A stretch of DNA of 35,238 bases from positions 1 to 35,238 of the forward strand of contig JBGQJC010000028.1 in assembly GCA_041498815.1 (NCBI GenBank), in the 5' to 3' direction. Made by a program: the position numbers and the translations under genes. A model generated the notes under the pieces. The model was given only the letters and a program-made list of their open reading frames with translations, did no database searches and was not told the origin of the DNA. This document shows, piece by piece, positions 1-6,253 of the stretch (within the stretch, counting starts at the first letter, position 1; every line of letters starts with the position of its first letter). This stretch comes from DATDPM01 sp041498815. Its GTDB lineage: Bacteria; Pseudomonadota; Alphaproteobacteria; DATDPM01.

Positions 1-1
1 C

Positions 2-943
2 GACCGGCGGGCGCTGGCCCGCGCGATCACGCTGATCGAATCGACCAGGCCCGACCACCGCCATCAGGCCGAAGCGCTGATGGAAAAGCTTTTGCCCCTG
101 GCCGGGCGAAGTATCCGCATCGGCATCACGGGCGTGCCGGGTGTGGGCAAATCCACCTTCATCGAGGCGTTCGGGTTGCACGTGATCGGGAAAGGCCACA
201 AGGTCGCGGTGCTGGCGATCGATCCCTCCTCGCGCCGGGGCGGCGGCTCGATCCTGGGCGACAAAACGCGCATGGCGGAATTGGCGGCGGCGCCGGAGGC
301 CTTCATCCGTCCTTCGCCTTCGGGCGGCACGCTCGGCGGCGTCGCCCGGCGCACGCGCGAAGCCTTGCTGGCTTGCGAGGCCGCGGGCTTCGACGTGGTT
401 CTGGTCGAAACCGTCGGGGTCGGCCAATCGGAAACCGCGGTCGCGGACATGAGCGACGTGTTCGTCTTGTTGCTGCAGCCGGGCGGCGGCGACGAGCTCC
501 AGGGATTGAAGAAGGGCATCATCGAGATGGCCGATCTCCTGGTGGTCAACAAGGCGGACGGCGATTTGAAACCGGCGGCCAAACGCAGCGCGAACGAATA
601 CGCGGCGGCACTTCGTCTTTTGCGCCCAACGTCCGTCAATTGGATTCCCGAAGTGCTGATGTGCTCGGCCATCGAAGGTGCCGGTATCGCCGAGGTGTGG
701 CAGGAAATTTCACGCTACCGCGAGGCGCTCGGGAAATCGGGCGAGATCCGGGCTCGCCGCGCCGGGCAGGCGAAGGCGTGGATGTGGAGCGAGGTGCACG
801 AAACGCTGGCGGCCCGGCTCCGCGCGCATGCGGGCGTGCGCGCGACGGTTCGGGCCCTCGAGGCGAGAGTGGCGGCGGGTCATGCGACCCCGTCCCAGGC
901 GGCGCACCGGCTGCTCGCGGCTTTTCTCGGACGCAAGCGGTAA
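2..943 (+). CDS. meaB: MeaB/ArgK-family GTPase (methylmalonyl-CoA mutase chaperone), 5' end missing
   Basis: This is a G3E-family P-loop GTPase. It guards and reactivates the B12-dependent methylmalonyl-CoA mutase by gating cofactor loading and release. The frame is open from base 2, and the first residues (DRRALARAITLIES) match the interior N-terminal helix of MeaB, so the true start lies upstream of the window. The visible part is 313 residues, against roughly 325-335 for the family. Visible motifs are Walker A GVPGVGKST, the DPSS-RRGGGSILGDKTRM segment, VETVGVGQSE (switch region) and NKADGD (guanine specificity). A small membrane-protein gene follows after 4 bp, suggesting co-transcription. 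Identification is secure, and only the first few residues are unseen. Confidence 0.95.
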   Translation, partial: DRRALARAITLIESTRPDHRHQAEALMEKLLPLAGRSIRIGITGVPGVGKSTFIEAFGLHVIGKGHKVAVLAIDPSSRRGGGSILGDKTRMAELAAAPEAFIRPSPSGGTLGGVARRTREALLACEAAGFDVVLVETVGVGQSETAVADMSDVFVLLLQPGGGDELQGLKKGIIEMADLLVVNKADGDLKPAAKRSANEYAAALRLLRPTSVNWIPEVLMCSAIEGAGIAEVWQEISRYREALGKSGEIRARRAGQAKAWMWSEVHETLAARLRAHAGVRATVRALEARVAAGHATPSQAAHRLLAAFLGRKR

Positions 944-947
944 CGCG

Positions 948-1184
948 ATGGACGCGCTCTCGCTATTCGGCCTTGGCGCCGTGACCGCGATGCTTTTGTG
1001 CTATGCGCTGGAGGACCGCGGCGCGGGGTTCATTTTGGCCTTCGCCGGCGCCTGCGCCTTGGGCTCGGTCTACGGGTTCCTGCAAGGTGCCTGGCCATTC
1101 GGGATCGTCGAGGCGGCGTGGGCGGCGATCGCGGTGCGCCGCTGGCAGAAGAGAACCGCGGACCGGGCATCGGTTTCGCCTTGA
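948..1184 (+). CDS. Small conserved membrane protein, 78 aa
   Basis: The protein starts MDALSLFGLGAVTAMLL and has two or three hydrophobic stretches (about residues 4-20, 26-45 and 49-63) followed by a basic tail, so it is probably a small inner-membrane protein. The ATG lies 4 bp after the meaB stop, which argues for translation in the same transcript. From memory, proteins of this kind are found in other alphaproteobacteria, but I know of no assigned function. The frame overlaps a longer out-of-register open frame beginning inside meaB. The start at 948 is chosen because it removes that overlap and gives a clean membrane protein. No catalytic motif is visible. Confidence 0.75.
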   Translation: MDALSLFGLGAVTAMLLCYALEDRGAGFILAFAGACALGSVYGFLQGAWPFGIVEAAWAAIAVRRWQKRTADRASVSP

Positions 1185-1221
1185 CGGCGCGGGCGGCCCG
1201 CCGCTAAAAACGCCGGTCCCG

Positions 1222-1243
1222 CGGGGCCCTTGGCCCCGATTTT
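1222..1243 (+). terminator. Candidate hairpin terminator or leader hairpin upstream of rpmB
   Basis: A perfect 7-bp GC-rich inverted repeat (CGGGGCC, loop CTT, GGCCCCG) at 1222-1238 is followed by the short T-rich tract ATTTTC. It sits between the small membrane-protein stop and the rpmB start. The T-tract is short, so it is a weak intrinsic terminator at best and could instead be a leader structure of the L28 mRNA. Confidence 0.35.
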
Positions 1244-1262
1244 CCTGATGAAAGACCTGGTC

Positions 1263-1556
1263 ATGACGAGACGTTGCGCCGTTACCGGAAAAGGGCCTCT
1301 CGTGGGTCACAGCGTGAGCCACGCCAACAACAAGACCAAGCGCCGGTTCCTGCCCAATCTCCAGAACGTCTCGGTCTTGTCCGAGACCTTGGGCCAGAGC
1401 TTCCGCATGCGGCTTTCGGTGAGCGCCATTCGCACCATCGAGCACAAAGGTGGTTTCGACGCCTATCTGATGGGGACCGCCGAGACCAAGCTTCCGGCCG
1501 GAGTCCGGCGCATCCGGCGCCGCGTCGCCAAGGCGCGGGCCGCCCCGGCGAACTAG
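1263..1556 (+). CDS. rpmB: 50S ribosomal protein L28
   Basis: This is a structural protein of the large ribosomal subunit. The sequence begins MTRRCAVTGKGPLVGHSVSH and carries the family hallmark HANNKTKRRFLPNLQ, ending in a basic tail. It is 97 residues long, the normal size for alphaproteobacterial L28. The ATG at 1263 gives the canonical N-terminus, and an in-frame extension upstream to 1230 has no family similarity. It converges on cobT with only 18 bp between the stops. A GC-rich hairpin at 1222-1238 lies just upstream. Confidence 0.97.
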   Translation: MTRRCAVTGKGPLVGHSVSHANNKTKRRFLPNLQNVSVLSETLGQSFRMRLSVSAIRTIEHKGGFDAYLMGTAETKLPAGVRRIRRRVAKARAAPAN

Positions 1557-1574
1557 CCGGCCGCCCCGCTCGAA

Positions 1575-3455
1575 TCAGGATCGGACGGCCGGCCGGCGCA
1601 GCGGAGTCTTTTGCCGCATGCGGTTCGAATCCCCGGGATCTTCGTCGAACAGCTCGGCCAGCTTTTCCATCATCGTGCCGCCCAATTGCTCGGCATCCAC
1701 CAGCGTGACCGCGCGGCGGTAATAGCGCGTGACGTCGTGGCCGATGCCGATGGCGGTGAGCTCGACCGACGAGCGCGTCTCGATCCAGTCGATCACGTCG
1801 CGCAGGTGCCGCTCCAAGAGGCTCGCGGGATTGACCGAGAGCGTCGAATCGTCCACCGGCGCGCCGTCCGAGATCACCATCAGGATTCGACGCTGCTCGG
1901 GCCGGGCCAAGAGCCTCTGATGCGCCCACAACAGCGCTTCACCGTCGATGTTCTCCTTCAACAGCCCCTCGCGCAGCATCAGGCCGAAGTTCTTGCGCGA
2001 GCGGCGCAGCGGCATGTCGGCCGATTTGTAAATGATATGGCGAAGGTCGTTGAGCCGCCCGGGGTTCGGAGTCTTGCCGTCGCCGACCCAGCGCTCGCGC
2101 GCCTGGCCGCCCTTCCAGGCGCGGGTGGTGAAGCCCAGCACCTCGACCTTGACGCCGCAACGCTCGAGCGTGCGCGCCAGAATATCGGCGCTGACCGCGG
2201 CGACCATGATCGGCCGCCCGCGCATCGATCCCGAATTGTCGATCAAGAGCGTCACCACCGTATCGCGGAACTCGGTCGCTTTTTCCTGCTTGTAGGAGAG
2301 CGAATGCGTGGGCGTGACCACGATGCGCGCGAGCCGGGCCGCATCCAGTAATCCCTCGTCGAGGTCGAACTCCCAGGCCCGCCTCTGCTTGGCGAGCAAG
2401 CGGCGTTGCAGGCGATTGGCGAGCCGCGCGATCACGCCTTGGAAGTGCGAGATCTGCTGATCGAGCGCGGCGCGCAGGCGCGCCAGCTCTTCCGGCTCGC
2501 ACAAGGTCTCGGCCCCGACGATCTCGTCGTATTCGGTGACGTAGGGACGATAGGCGCCGCTTTGGGGCTCGTTGGCCCTGTGCCGGCCCATGGCGCGCTT
2601 GCCGGCCTGGCCGGCCTGCTCGTCGCCGGTAGCGGGGGCGTGCTCGCCGCCGCCCTCGGTTGCCTCGGAAGGCCCGGTCTCGCCCGCGGGCTGGGGACGG
2701 TCGCCGGGCGACGCGCTCAGCATGCCGCTCGAGCCGGATTGCGACCCGTCTTCGTTGGGCTGCGATTTTTCGCCCTCGGGGTTGTCGTCTTCCTCGGGCT
2801 CGGAGTCGGGGTCCGTTTCGTCATCGAGCAAATCGAGATCGGCGAGAAGGCGCCTTGCCACTTTGGCGAAGCGGTCCTGGTCGTCGAGATACTTGCCGAG
2901 CTCGGATAAATCTTTCTTCGCCTGGGGGGTCAGGCGCGACTTCCATTGCTTGACCAGTTCTTTCGCGGCGTCGGGGGGTGCTGCGCCGGACAACGCCTCG
3001 CGGGCAATGAGGCGCAGCATTTCCGGCACCGGCGCATCGTTCGCCGCGCGGAGCTGCTCAAAGCCGTGGCGCTTGCAGCGGTCCAGCGTCACCGCATGAA
3101 GATTGGCGGCGACGCCAGCGAGGCGCCGGGCACCCAAGGCCTCGACCCGGGCCGCCTCGATCGCGTCGAACACCTCGCGGGCGGCGGCGGGTTTGGGGCG
3201 GCGGCGGCGATGCAGCCGCTCGTCGTGGTAGCGCAGGTGAAGGGCCGCCGAATCCGCCTGGCCGCGCAGGCACGCGACTTCTTCCAACGGCATGGCGCGG
3301 GAGGGCTGGGGCAGCGTGACCTCCGATTCGCCGACCCGCGGCGCCGTGGCGGCGAAGCTGACGACAGCGCTCGGTTTGCGCGCAACGGCGCGCAGTGCCG
3401 CCGCGGTGACGCGCTTCAACGATTCGAGGGGAGTTTCGCCGGCGCCGAGCCGCAT
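1575..3455 (-). CDS. cobT: Cobaltochelatase subunit CobT
   Basis: CobT forms, with CobS, the AAA+ chaperone complex that helps CobN insert cobalt into hydrogenobyrinic acid a,c-diamide in the aerobic (late cobalt insertion) B12 pathway. The protein is 626 residues, normal for the family. It has an N-terminal CobT domain, a strongly acidic Asp/Glu/Ser-rich hinge (about residues 215-250), and a C-terminal von Willebrand A domain with the MIDAS motif DNSGS near residue 405. The gene lies 12 bp downstream of cobS, so the two are almost certainly co-transcribed. CobN is not in the window. No B12 riboswitch is recognisable upstream of the pair. Confidence 0.97.
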   Translation of the reverse strand: MRLGAGETPLESLKRVTAAALRAVARKPSAVVSFAATAPRVGESEVTLPQPSRAMPLEEVACLRGQADSAALHLRYHDERLHRRRRPKPAAAREVFDAIEAARVEALGARRLAGVAANLHAVTLDRCKRHGFEQLRAANDAPVPEMLRLIAREALSGAAPPDAAKELVKQWKSRLTPQAKKDLSELGKYLDDQDRFAKVARRLLADLDLLDDETDPDSEPEEDDNPEGEKSQPNEDGSQSGSSGMLSASPGDRPQPAGETGPSEATEGGGEHAPATGDEQAGQAGKRAMGRHRANEPQSGAYRPYVTEYDEIVGAETLCEPEELARLRAALDQQISHFQGVIARLANRLQRRLLAKQRRAWEFDLDEGLLDAARLARIVVTPTHSLSYKQEKATEFRDTVVTLLIDNSGSMRGRPIMVAAVSADILARTLERCGVKVEVLGFTTRAWKGGQARERWVGDGKTPNPGRLNDLRHIIYKSADMPLRRSRKNFGLMLREGLLKENIDGEALLWAHQRLLARPEQRRILMVISDGAPVDDSTLSVNPASLLERHLRDVIDWIETRSSVELTAIGIGHDVTRYYRRAVTLVDAEQLGGTMMEKLAELFDEDPGDSNRMRQKTPLRRPAVRS

Positions 3456-3467
3456 CGAAGACGGGCC

Positions 3468-4460
3468 TCAGGCCGGACGGTTCTTGACCGTCGAGTCGGG
3501 CAACTCGACGTCGAAGCAGCGCTGGTAGTATTCGGCCACGACCGGGCGCTCCACCTCGTCGCATTTGTTGAGGAAGGTGAGGCGGAAGGCGAGCCCGATG
3601 TCGCCGAAGATGCGCGCGTTCTCGGCCCAGGTGATGACGGTGCGGGGCGACATGACGGTTGAAATGTCGCCGGCGATGAAGCCGGTGCGCGTCAAATCGG
3701 CCAGGTCGACCATGGCGCCGATGAGCTTGCGATCGGCCTCGCTATCGTAGTCCGGGGCCTTGGCGAGCACGATCTCGACTTCGGCGTCGTGGGGCAGGTA
3801 ATTCAAGGTGGCGACGATGTTCCAGCGGTCCATCTGGCCTTGGTTGATCTGCTGCGTGCCGTGATAGAGGCCGGTGGTGTCGCCCAGGCCCACCGTGTTG
3901 GTGGTGGCGAACAGGCGAAACGCCGGATGGGGCCGGATCACCCGGTTCTGATCCAGGAGCGTCAGTTTGCCTTCGACCTCCAGCACCCGCTGGATCACGA
4001 ACATCACGTCGGGCCGCCCGGCATCGTATTCGTCGAACACGAGCGCGGTCGGGCGCTGCAGCGCCCAGGGCAGCATGCCCTCGCGGAATTCCGTGACCTG
4101 CTTGTCGTCGCGCAACACGATCGCGTCCTTGCCGATGAGGTCGATCCGGCTGATGTGGGAATCGAGATTGATGCGCACGCACGGCCAGTTGAGGCGCGCC
4201 GCCACCTGCTCGATATGGGTGGACTTGCCGGTGCCGTGGTAGCCCTGGATGACGACCCGCCGGTTGTGGGCGAAGCCGGCCAAAATCGCGAGCGTCGTGT
4301 CGCGGTCGAAGCGGTAGGCGTCGTCGATGTCGGGCACGTGCTCGCGCGCATGGCTGAAGGCCGGCACTTGCATGTCGGCATCGATGCCGAAGGTTTGGCG
4401 CGCCGAGATCGTGATGTCGGGAAGATCGGGAATCGGAGCGCCCGGTTGGCCGTGGGTCAT
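3468..4460 (-). CDS. cobS: Cobaltochelatase subunit CobS (AAA+ ATPase)
   Basis: This is a MoxR-like AAA+ ATPase that powers cobalt chelation together with CobT and CobN. The 330-residue length is normal. Visible motifs are the N-terminal DITISARQTFGID segment, Walker A GYHGTGKS at about residues 71-78, Walker B ALVFDEYDAG at about 138-147, and a sensor-like FATTNTVG. The start MTHGQPG is preceded by a purine-rich stretch. The gene is followed after 12 bp by cobT and preceded, on the same strand, by a J-domain gene ending 32 bp upstream. This J-domain-cobS-cobT order is, to my knowledge, common in alphaproteobacteria. Confidence 0.97.
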   Translation of the reverse strand: MTHGQPGAPIPDLPDITISARQTFGIDADMQVPAFSHAREHVPDIDDAYRFDRDTTLAILAGFAHNRRVVIQGYHGTGKSTHIEQVAARLNWPCVRINLDSHISRIDLIGKDAIVLRDDKQVTEFREGMLPWALQRPTALVFDEYDAGRPDVMFVIQRVLEVEGKLTLLDQNRVIRPHPAFRLFATTNTVGLGDTTGLYHGTQQINQGQMDRWNIVATLNYLPHDAEVEIVLAKAPDYDSEADRKLIGAMVDLADLTRTGFIAGDISTVMSPRTVITWAENARIFGDIGLAFRLTFLNKCDEVERPVVAEYYQRCFDVELPDSTVKNRPA

Positions 4461-4492
4461 TTCATCGTTCTTTCAATCATTGGAAGCGGGGA

Positions 4493-5086
4493 TCAGGCGA
4501 AGAACCTTTTCAGGATCCCATAAGCTTCGTTGATGAGCTTGAGCTTCTCTTCCGAGCGTTTATCGCCGTTATTGGCGTCGGGATGGTGGCGTTTGACAAG
4601 TTGTTTATAGCGCGCCTTGATCGCGGCGAAGCCGATGGGGGGCTTGAGGTTGAACAAGGCGAGCGCCCGGCCTTCGCGCGACTTCGGCACGAAGGACTCG
4701 CCGGAACCGTTGCCGCCCGAACCGCCGCTGGCGTCTTCCGGCCCGGCGTGCTTGTCCTTGAAAAATCCGAAGGCGTCGTAAAAGTGCCTGCCGCGGCCGA
4801 AGCGTTTGCCCCGCAAGCCCACCGGCCAGGTCGGGCGCCAGCCGACGATATCCTCGCGCACGAAATGCTCGACCTCATCCACGCTCATGCCGGCGAAGTA
4901 ATTCCACGCCCTGTTGTATTCGCGCACGTGATCGAGGCAGAACCAGTAATAGGGTTTGAGCGAATCGCGGTTTCGGGGGGCCGGGTAAACGCCCGGCTCG
5001 ACGCAATCCTCGTGGTCGCAGCGCCGCATCGCCGCGCCCGCGGATTCCGCCCGCTTTTTTGCGCCCAAGCTCTTGAATCGGCTCAT
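4493..5086 (-). CDS. J-domain protein with N-terminal Cys cluster
   Basis: This 197-residue protein has a C-terminal J domain containing the HPD motif (RHHPDANN) near residue 168 and the helix LKLINEAYGIL, so it should stimulate a DnaK-type Hsp70 ATPase. The N-terminal part has Cys and His residues (RRCDHEDC ... YYWFCLDH) spaced like a small metal-binding knuckle. There is no Gly/Phe region or classical zinc finger, making it a class C J protein. The start MSRFKSLGAKKR at 5086 is chosen because the longer frame upstream runs into the divergent bolA gene. Client proteins are unknown. Its place next to cobS is a conserved arrangement rather than proof of a role in B12 synthesis. Confidence 0.85.
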   Translation of the reverse strand: MSRFKSLGAKKRAESAGAAMRRCDHEDCVEPGVYPAPRNRDSLKPYYWFCLDHVREYNRAWNYFAGMSVDEVEHFVREDIVGWRPTWPVGLRGKRFGRGRHFYDAFGFFKDKHAGPEDASGGSGGNGSGESFVPKSREGRALALFNLKPPIGFAAIKARYKQLVKRHHPDANNGDKRSEEKLKLINEAYGILKRFFA

Positions 5087-5170
5087 GGTCTGAAGTATGG
5101 GGGGAAGGACTCCCCGAAACAAGCTGTGGGGATGCGCGGAATTCCGGGCCGCTTTAAGGCGCTTCTGGAC

Positions 5171-5449
5171 ATGAAAATTCGTTCCCAGGTCATCGCCAAA
5201 CTCAATCAAGCGCTGGATCCCGTCCGGCTCGAGGTGGTGGACGAATCTTCGCGCCACGCCGGGCACGCGGGGGCCAGTCCCGAGGGCGAGACCCATTTTC
5301 GGGTCGAGGTCGTTTCCGAATCCTTTCGCGGGCTTAGCCGCGTCGCCCGCGAGCGTCTGGTCCACCGGGCCCTGGCGGAAGAGCTGGGTAGCCGGATTCA
5401 CGCCCTCTCTCTCAAGGTGCTTACCCCCGAGGAAGACCGGCGGAATTAG
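5171..5449 (+). CDS. bolA: BolA family protein
   Basis: A 92-residue BolA/YrbA-like protein, starting MKIRSQVIAKLNQAL. It has the family core VDESSRHAGHAG, a central FRVEVVSESFRGLSRVARERLVH and the C-terminal IHALSLKVLTPEE. BolA proteins partner with monothiol glutaredoxins in Fe-S cluster trafficking and can act as transcriptional regulators. The conserved His residues in the SSRHAGHAG loop and near the C-terminus are candidate cluster ligands. An in-frame ATG at 5132 would add 13 residues, but 5171 gives the usual N-terminus and has an AAGGCG purine run about ten bases upstream. The gene is divergent from the J-domain gene. Confidence 0.9.
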   Translation: MKIRSQVIAKLNQALDPVRLEVVDESSRHAGHAGASPEGETHFRVEVVSESFRGLSRVARERLVHRALAEELGSRIHALSLKVLTPEEDRRN

Positions 5450-5502
5450 CCCGGCATCGGCGCCCGCATACGGGCCCCCCGTCCCCGGCCATCCCCTTGA
5501 CG

Positions 5503-5600
5503 GCAAATACAACTTATAAGTGTGCTAGTAATGAGATACATTTTCTAGTATATATTTACGCATTAATACTCGTATGACGTGCGTATAAAATATTCTGCAA
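5503..5600 (+). promoter_or_regulatory. AT-rich control region upstream of the RHH gene
   Basis: This stretch is strikingly AT-rich against a GC-rich background. It contains two direct copies of CTAGTA (5525-5530 and 5545-5550, 20 bp apart, two helical turns), an inverted repeat TACGCA/TGCGTA (5557-5562 and 5580-5585), and several TATA-like hexamers. It probably holds the promoter and operator of the ribbon-helix-helix gene that follows. I could not settle on one -35/-10 pair. Confidence 0.45.
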
Positions 5601-5962
5601 CCGACGATCGGGAGGTTGTCTTGGCGGCGGAATTCCGGAGCGGGGACGGTTTGTCCCGAAGCACGCTCGTCAACCGCAACGTCACGGTGAACGGCCACCG
5701 CACCAGCATGCGGCTCGAGCCCGCGATGTGGGACGCGCTGGACGAAATCGGCCGCCGCGAGCGCATGAGCGTGCACGACCTGTGCTCGCTGGTGGACGGG
5801 CAGCGCAGCCAATCGAGCCTGACCGCCGGCATGCGCGTCTTCATCCTCAGCTATTTCCGCTCCGCGGTAACCGAATCGGGTCATCAGACCGCCGGTCATG
5901 GCCGCGGCGGCGCGCCCTCGATGGTGGAGCTCGTCTCGAGCCTCGAGGCCGGCCGGCCCTAG
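5579..5962 (+). CDS. Ribbon-helix-helix domain protein (RHH_4-like)
   Basis: A 127-residue protein whose middle part (about residues 29-95) reads as an RHH_4-type domain: TLVNRNVTVNGHRTSMRL forms the beta strand, and EPAMWDALDEIGRRERMS plus VHDLCSLV form the helices. These are small dimeric DNA-binding proteins or putative regulators common in alphaproteobacteria, without an assigned target. The GTG at 5579 gives the longest frame, but the first 28 residues look non-conserved, so a later start (for example the TTG at 5621) is possible. Base composition is host-like. Its stop codon lies inside the 12-bp direct repeat that marks the left edge of the R-M cassette. Confidence 0.75.
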   Translation: MRIKYSATDDREVVLAAEFRSGDGLSRSTLVNRNVTVNGHRTSMRLEPAMWDALDEIGRRERMSVHDLCSLVDGQRSQSSLTAGMRVFILSYFRSAVTESGHQTAGHGRGGAPSMVELVSSLEAGRP

Positions 5963-5970
5963 CGGCCGGT
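5959..5970 (+). repeat. 12-bp direct repeat, left copy (CTAGCGGCCGGT)
   Basis: CTAGCGGCCGGT here is repeated exactly at 8794-8805. The following seven bases also agree at four positions. The two copies bracket the low-GC R-M cassette. The left copy contains the TAG stop of the RHH_4-like gene. Read on the minus strand it gives F-W-T-G-R-stop, close to the F-Y-T-G-R-stop end of the DUF2889 protein at the right copy. Confidence 0.8.
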
Positions 5971-6039
5971 CCAAAACGGCGATCTCTGTCACGGCACCCT
6001 TGTCACTTCCCCGATTCTGGTAGAACAAAAAAAGAACAC

Positions 6040-6068
6040 TTGACCCTGTGTCGACATGTCGACACAAT
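6040..6068 (+). promoter_or_regulatory. Predicted promoter of the R-M operon with palindrome in its spacer
   Basis: TTGACC (6040-6045) and CACAAT (6063-6068) are separated by 17 bp and resemble a sigma-70 promoter. An A-rich tract (6024-6034) precedes the -35. The spacer is almost entirely filled by a perfect palindrome. Transcription would begin near 6075, only about five bases before the ATG at 6080, and no Shine-Dalgarno sequence is visible between, so the first gene may be translated from a near-leaderless mRNA. The promoter is predicted by eye only. Confidence 0.55.
6047..6066. promoter_or_regulatory. 20-bp perfect palindrome with two GTCGAC sites (putative operator)
   Basis: The palindrome has the form TGT-GTCGAC-AT-GTCGAC-ACA when its overlapping edges are written out, covering 6047-6066. 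It holds two complete copies of GTCGAC (6050-6055 and 6058-6063), the sequence recognised by XamI/SalI-type enzymes like those encoded downstream. It lies between the predicted -35 and -10, a position where a bound repressor would block RNA polymerase and where adenine methylation could change promoter strength. Confidence 0.7.
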
Positions 6069-6079
6069 AGCTCGTTGAT

Positions 6080-6253
6080 ATGGCTGACTCGTTAAATGCG
6101 CCGAGGCAGAGAGACCGGCAAATTGTTGGTTTCAGCCTGCCGCCCGCCCTGGCCCGTGAGGTGAAGCAGGAGGCGGCTCGGCGAAGCCTCTCTCTCCGCA
6201 GACTGTTCGAGGAACTGTGGGCTCTTTACAAGCAACAGCGGCGTAGCTCGTGA
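6080..6253 (+). CDS. 57-aa ribbon-helix-helix-like protein, putative R-M regulator
   Basis: The small frame starts ATGGCTGACTCG and ends at the TGA at 6251-6253, overlapping the methyltransferase GTG by 4 bp, so the two are translationally coupled. The protein has a basic N-terminus, then RQIVGFSLPPALAREV (beta strand running into helix 1), a turn at ARRSLSLRR, and helix 2 LFEELWALYKQ. That is the layout of Arc/CopG-type ribbon-helix-helix repressors. Its position right after a palindromic promoter suggests it controls the R-M operon. I do not recognise it as a named controller family. Most R-M control proteins are helix-turn-helix, so this would be an unusual type. The regulatory role is inference. 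Confidence 0.65.
   Translation: MADSLNAPRQRDRQIVGFSLPPALAREVKQEAARRSLSLRRLFEELWALYKQQRRSS

Noticed and set aside
4461..5170. B12 riboswitch upstream of cobS/cobT
   Set aside because: No B12-box-like conserved core was seen, and the J-domain gene occupies the upstream region.
5525..6067. Long minus-strand open frame opposite the RHH_4-like gene
   Set aside because: It is the antisense shadow of a GC-rich coding region, and its translation has no protein-like pattern.
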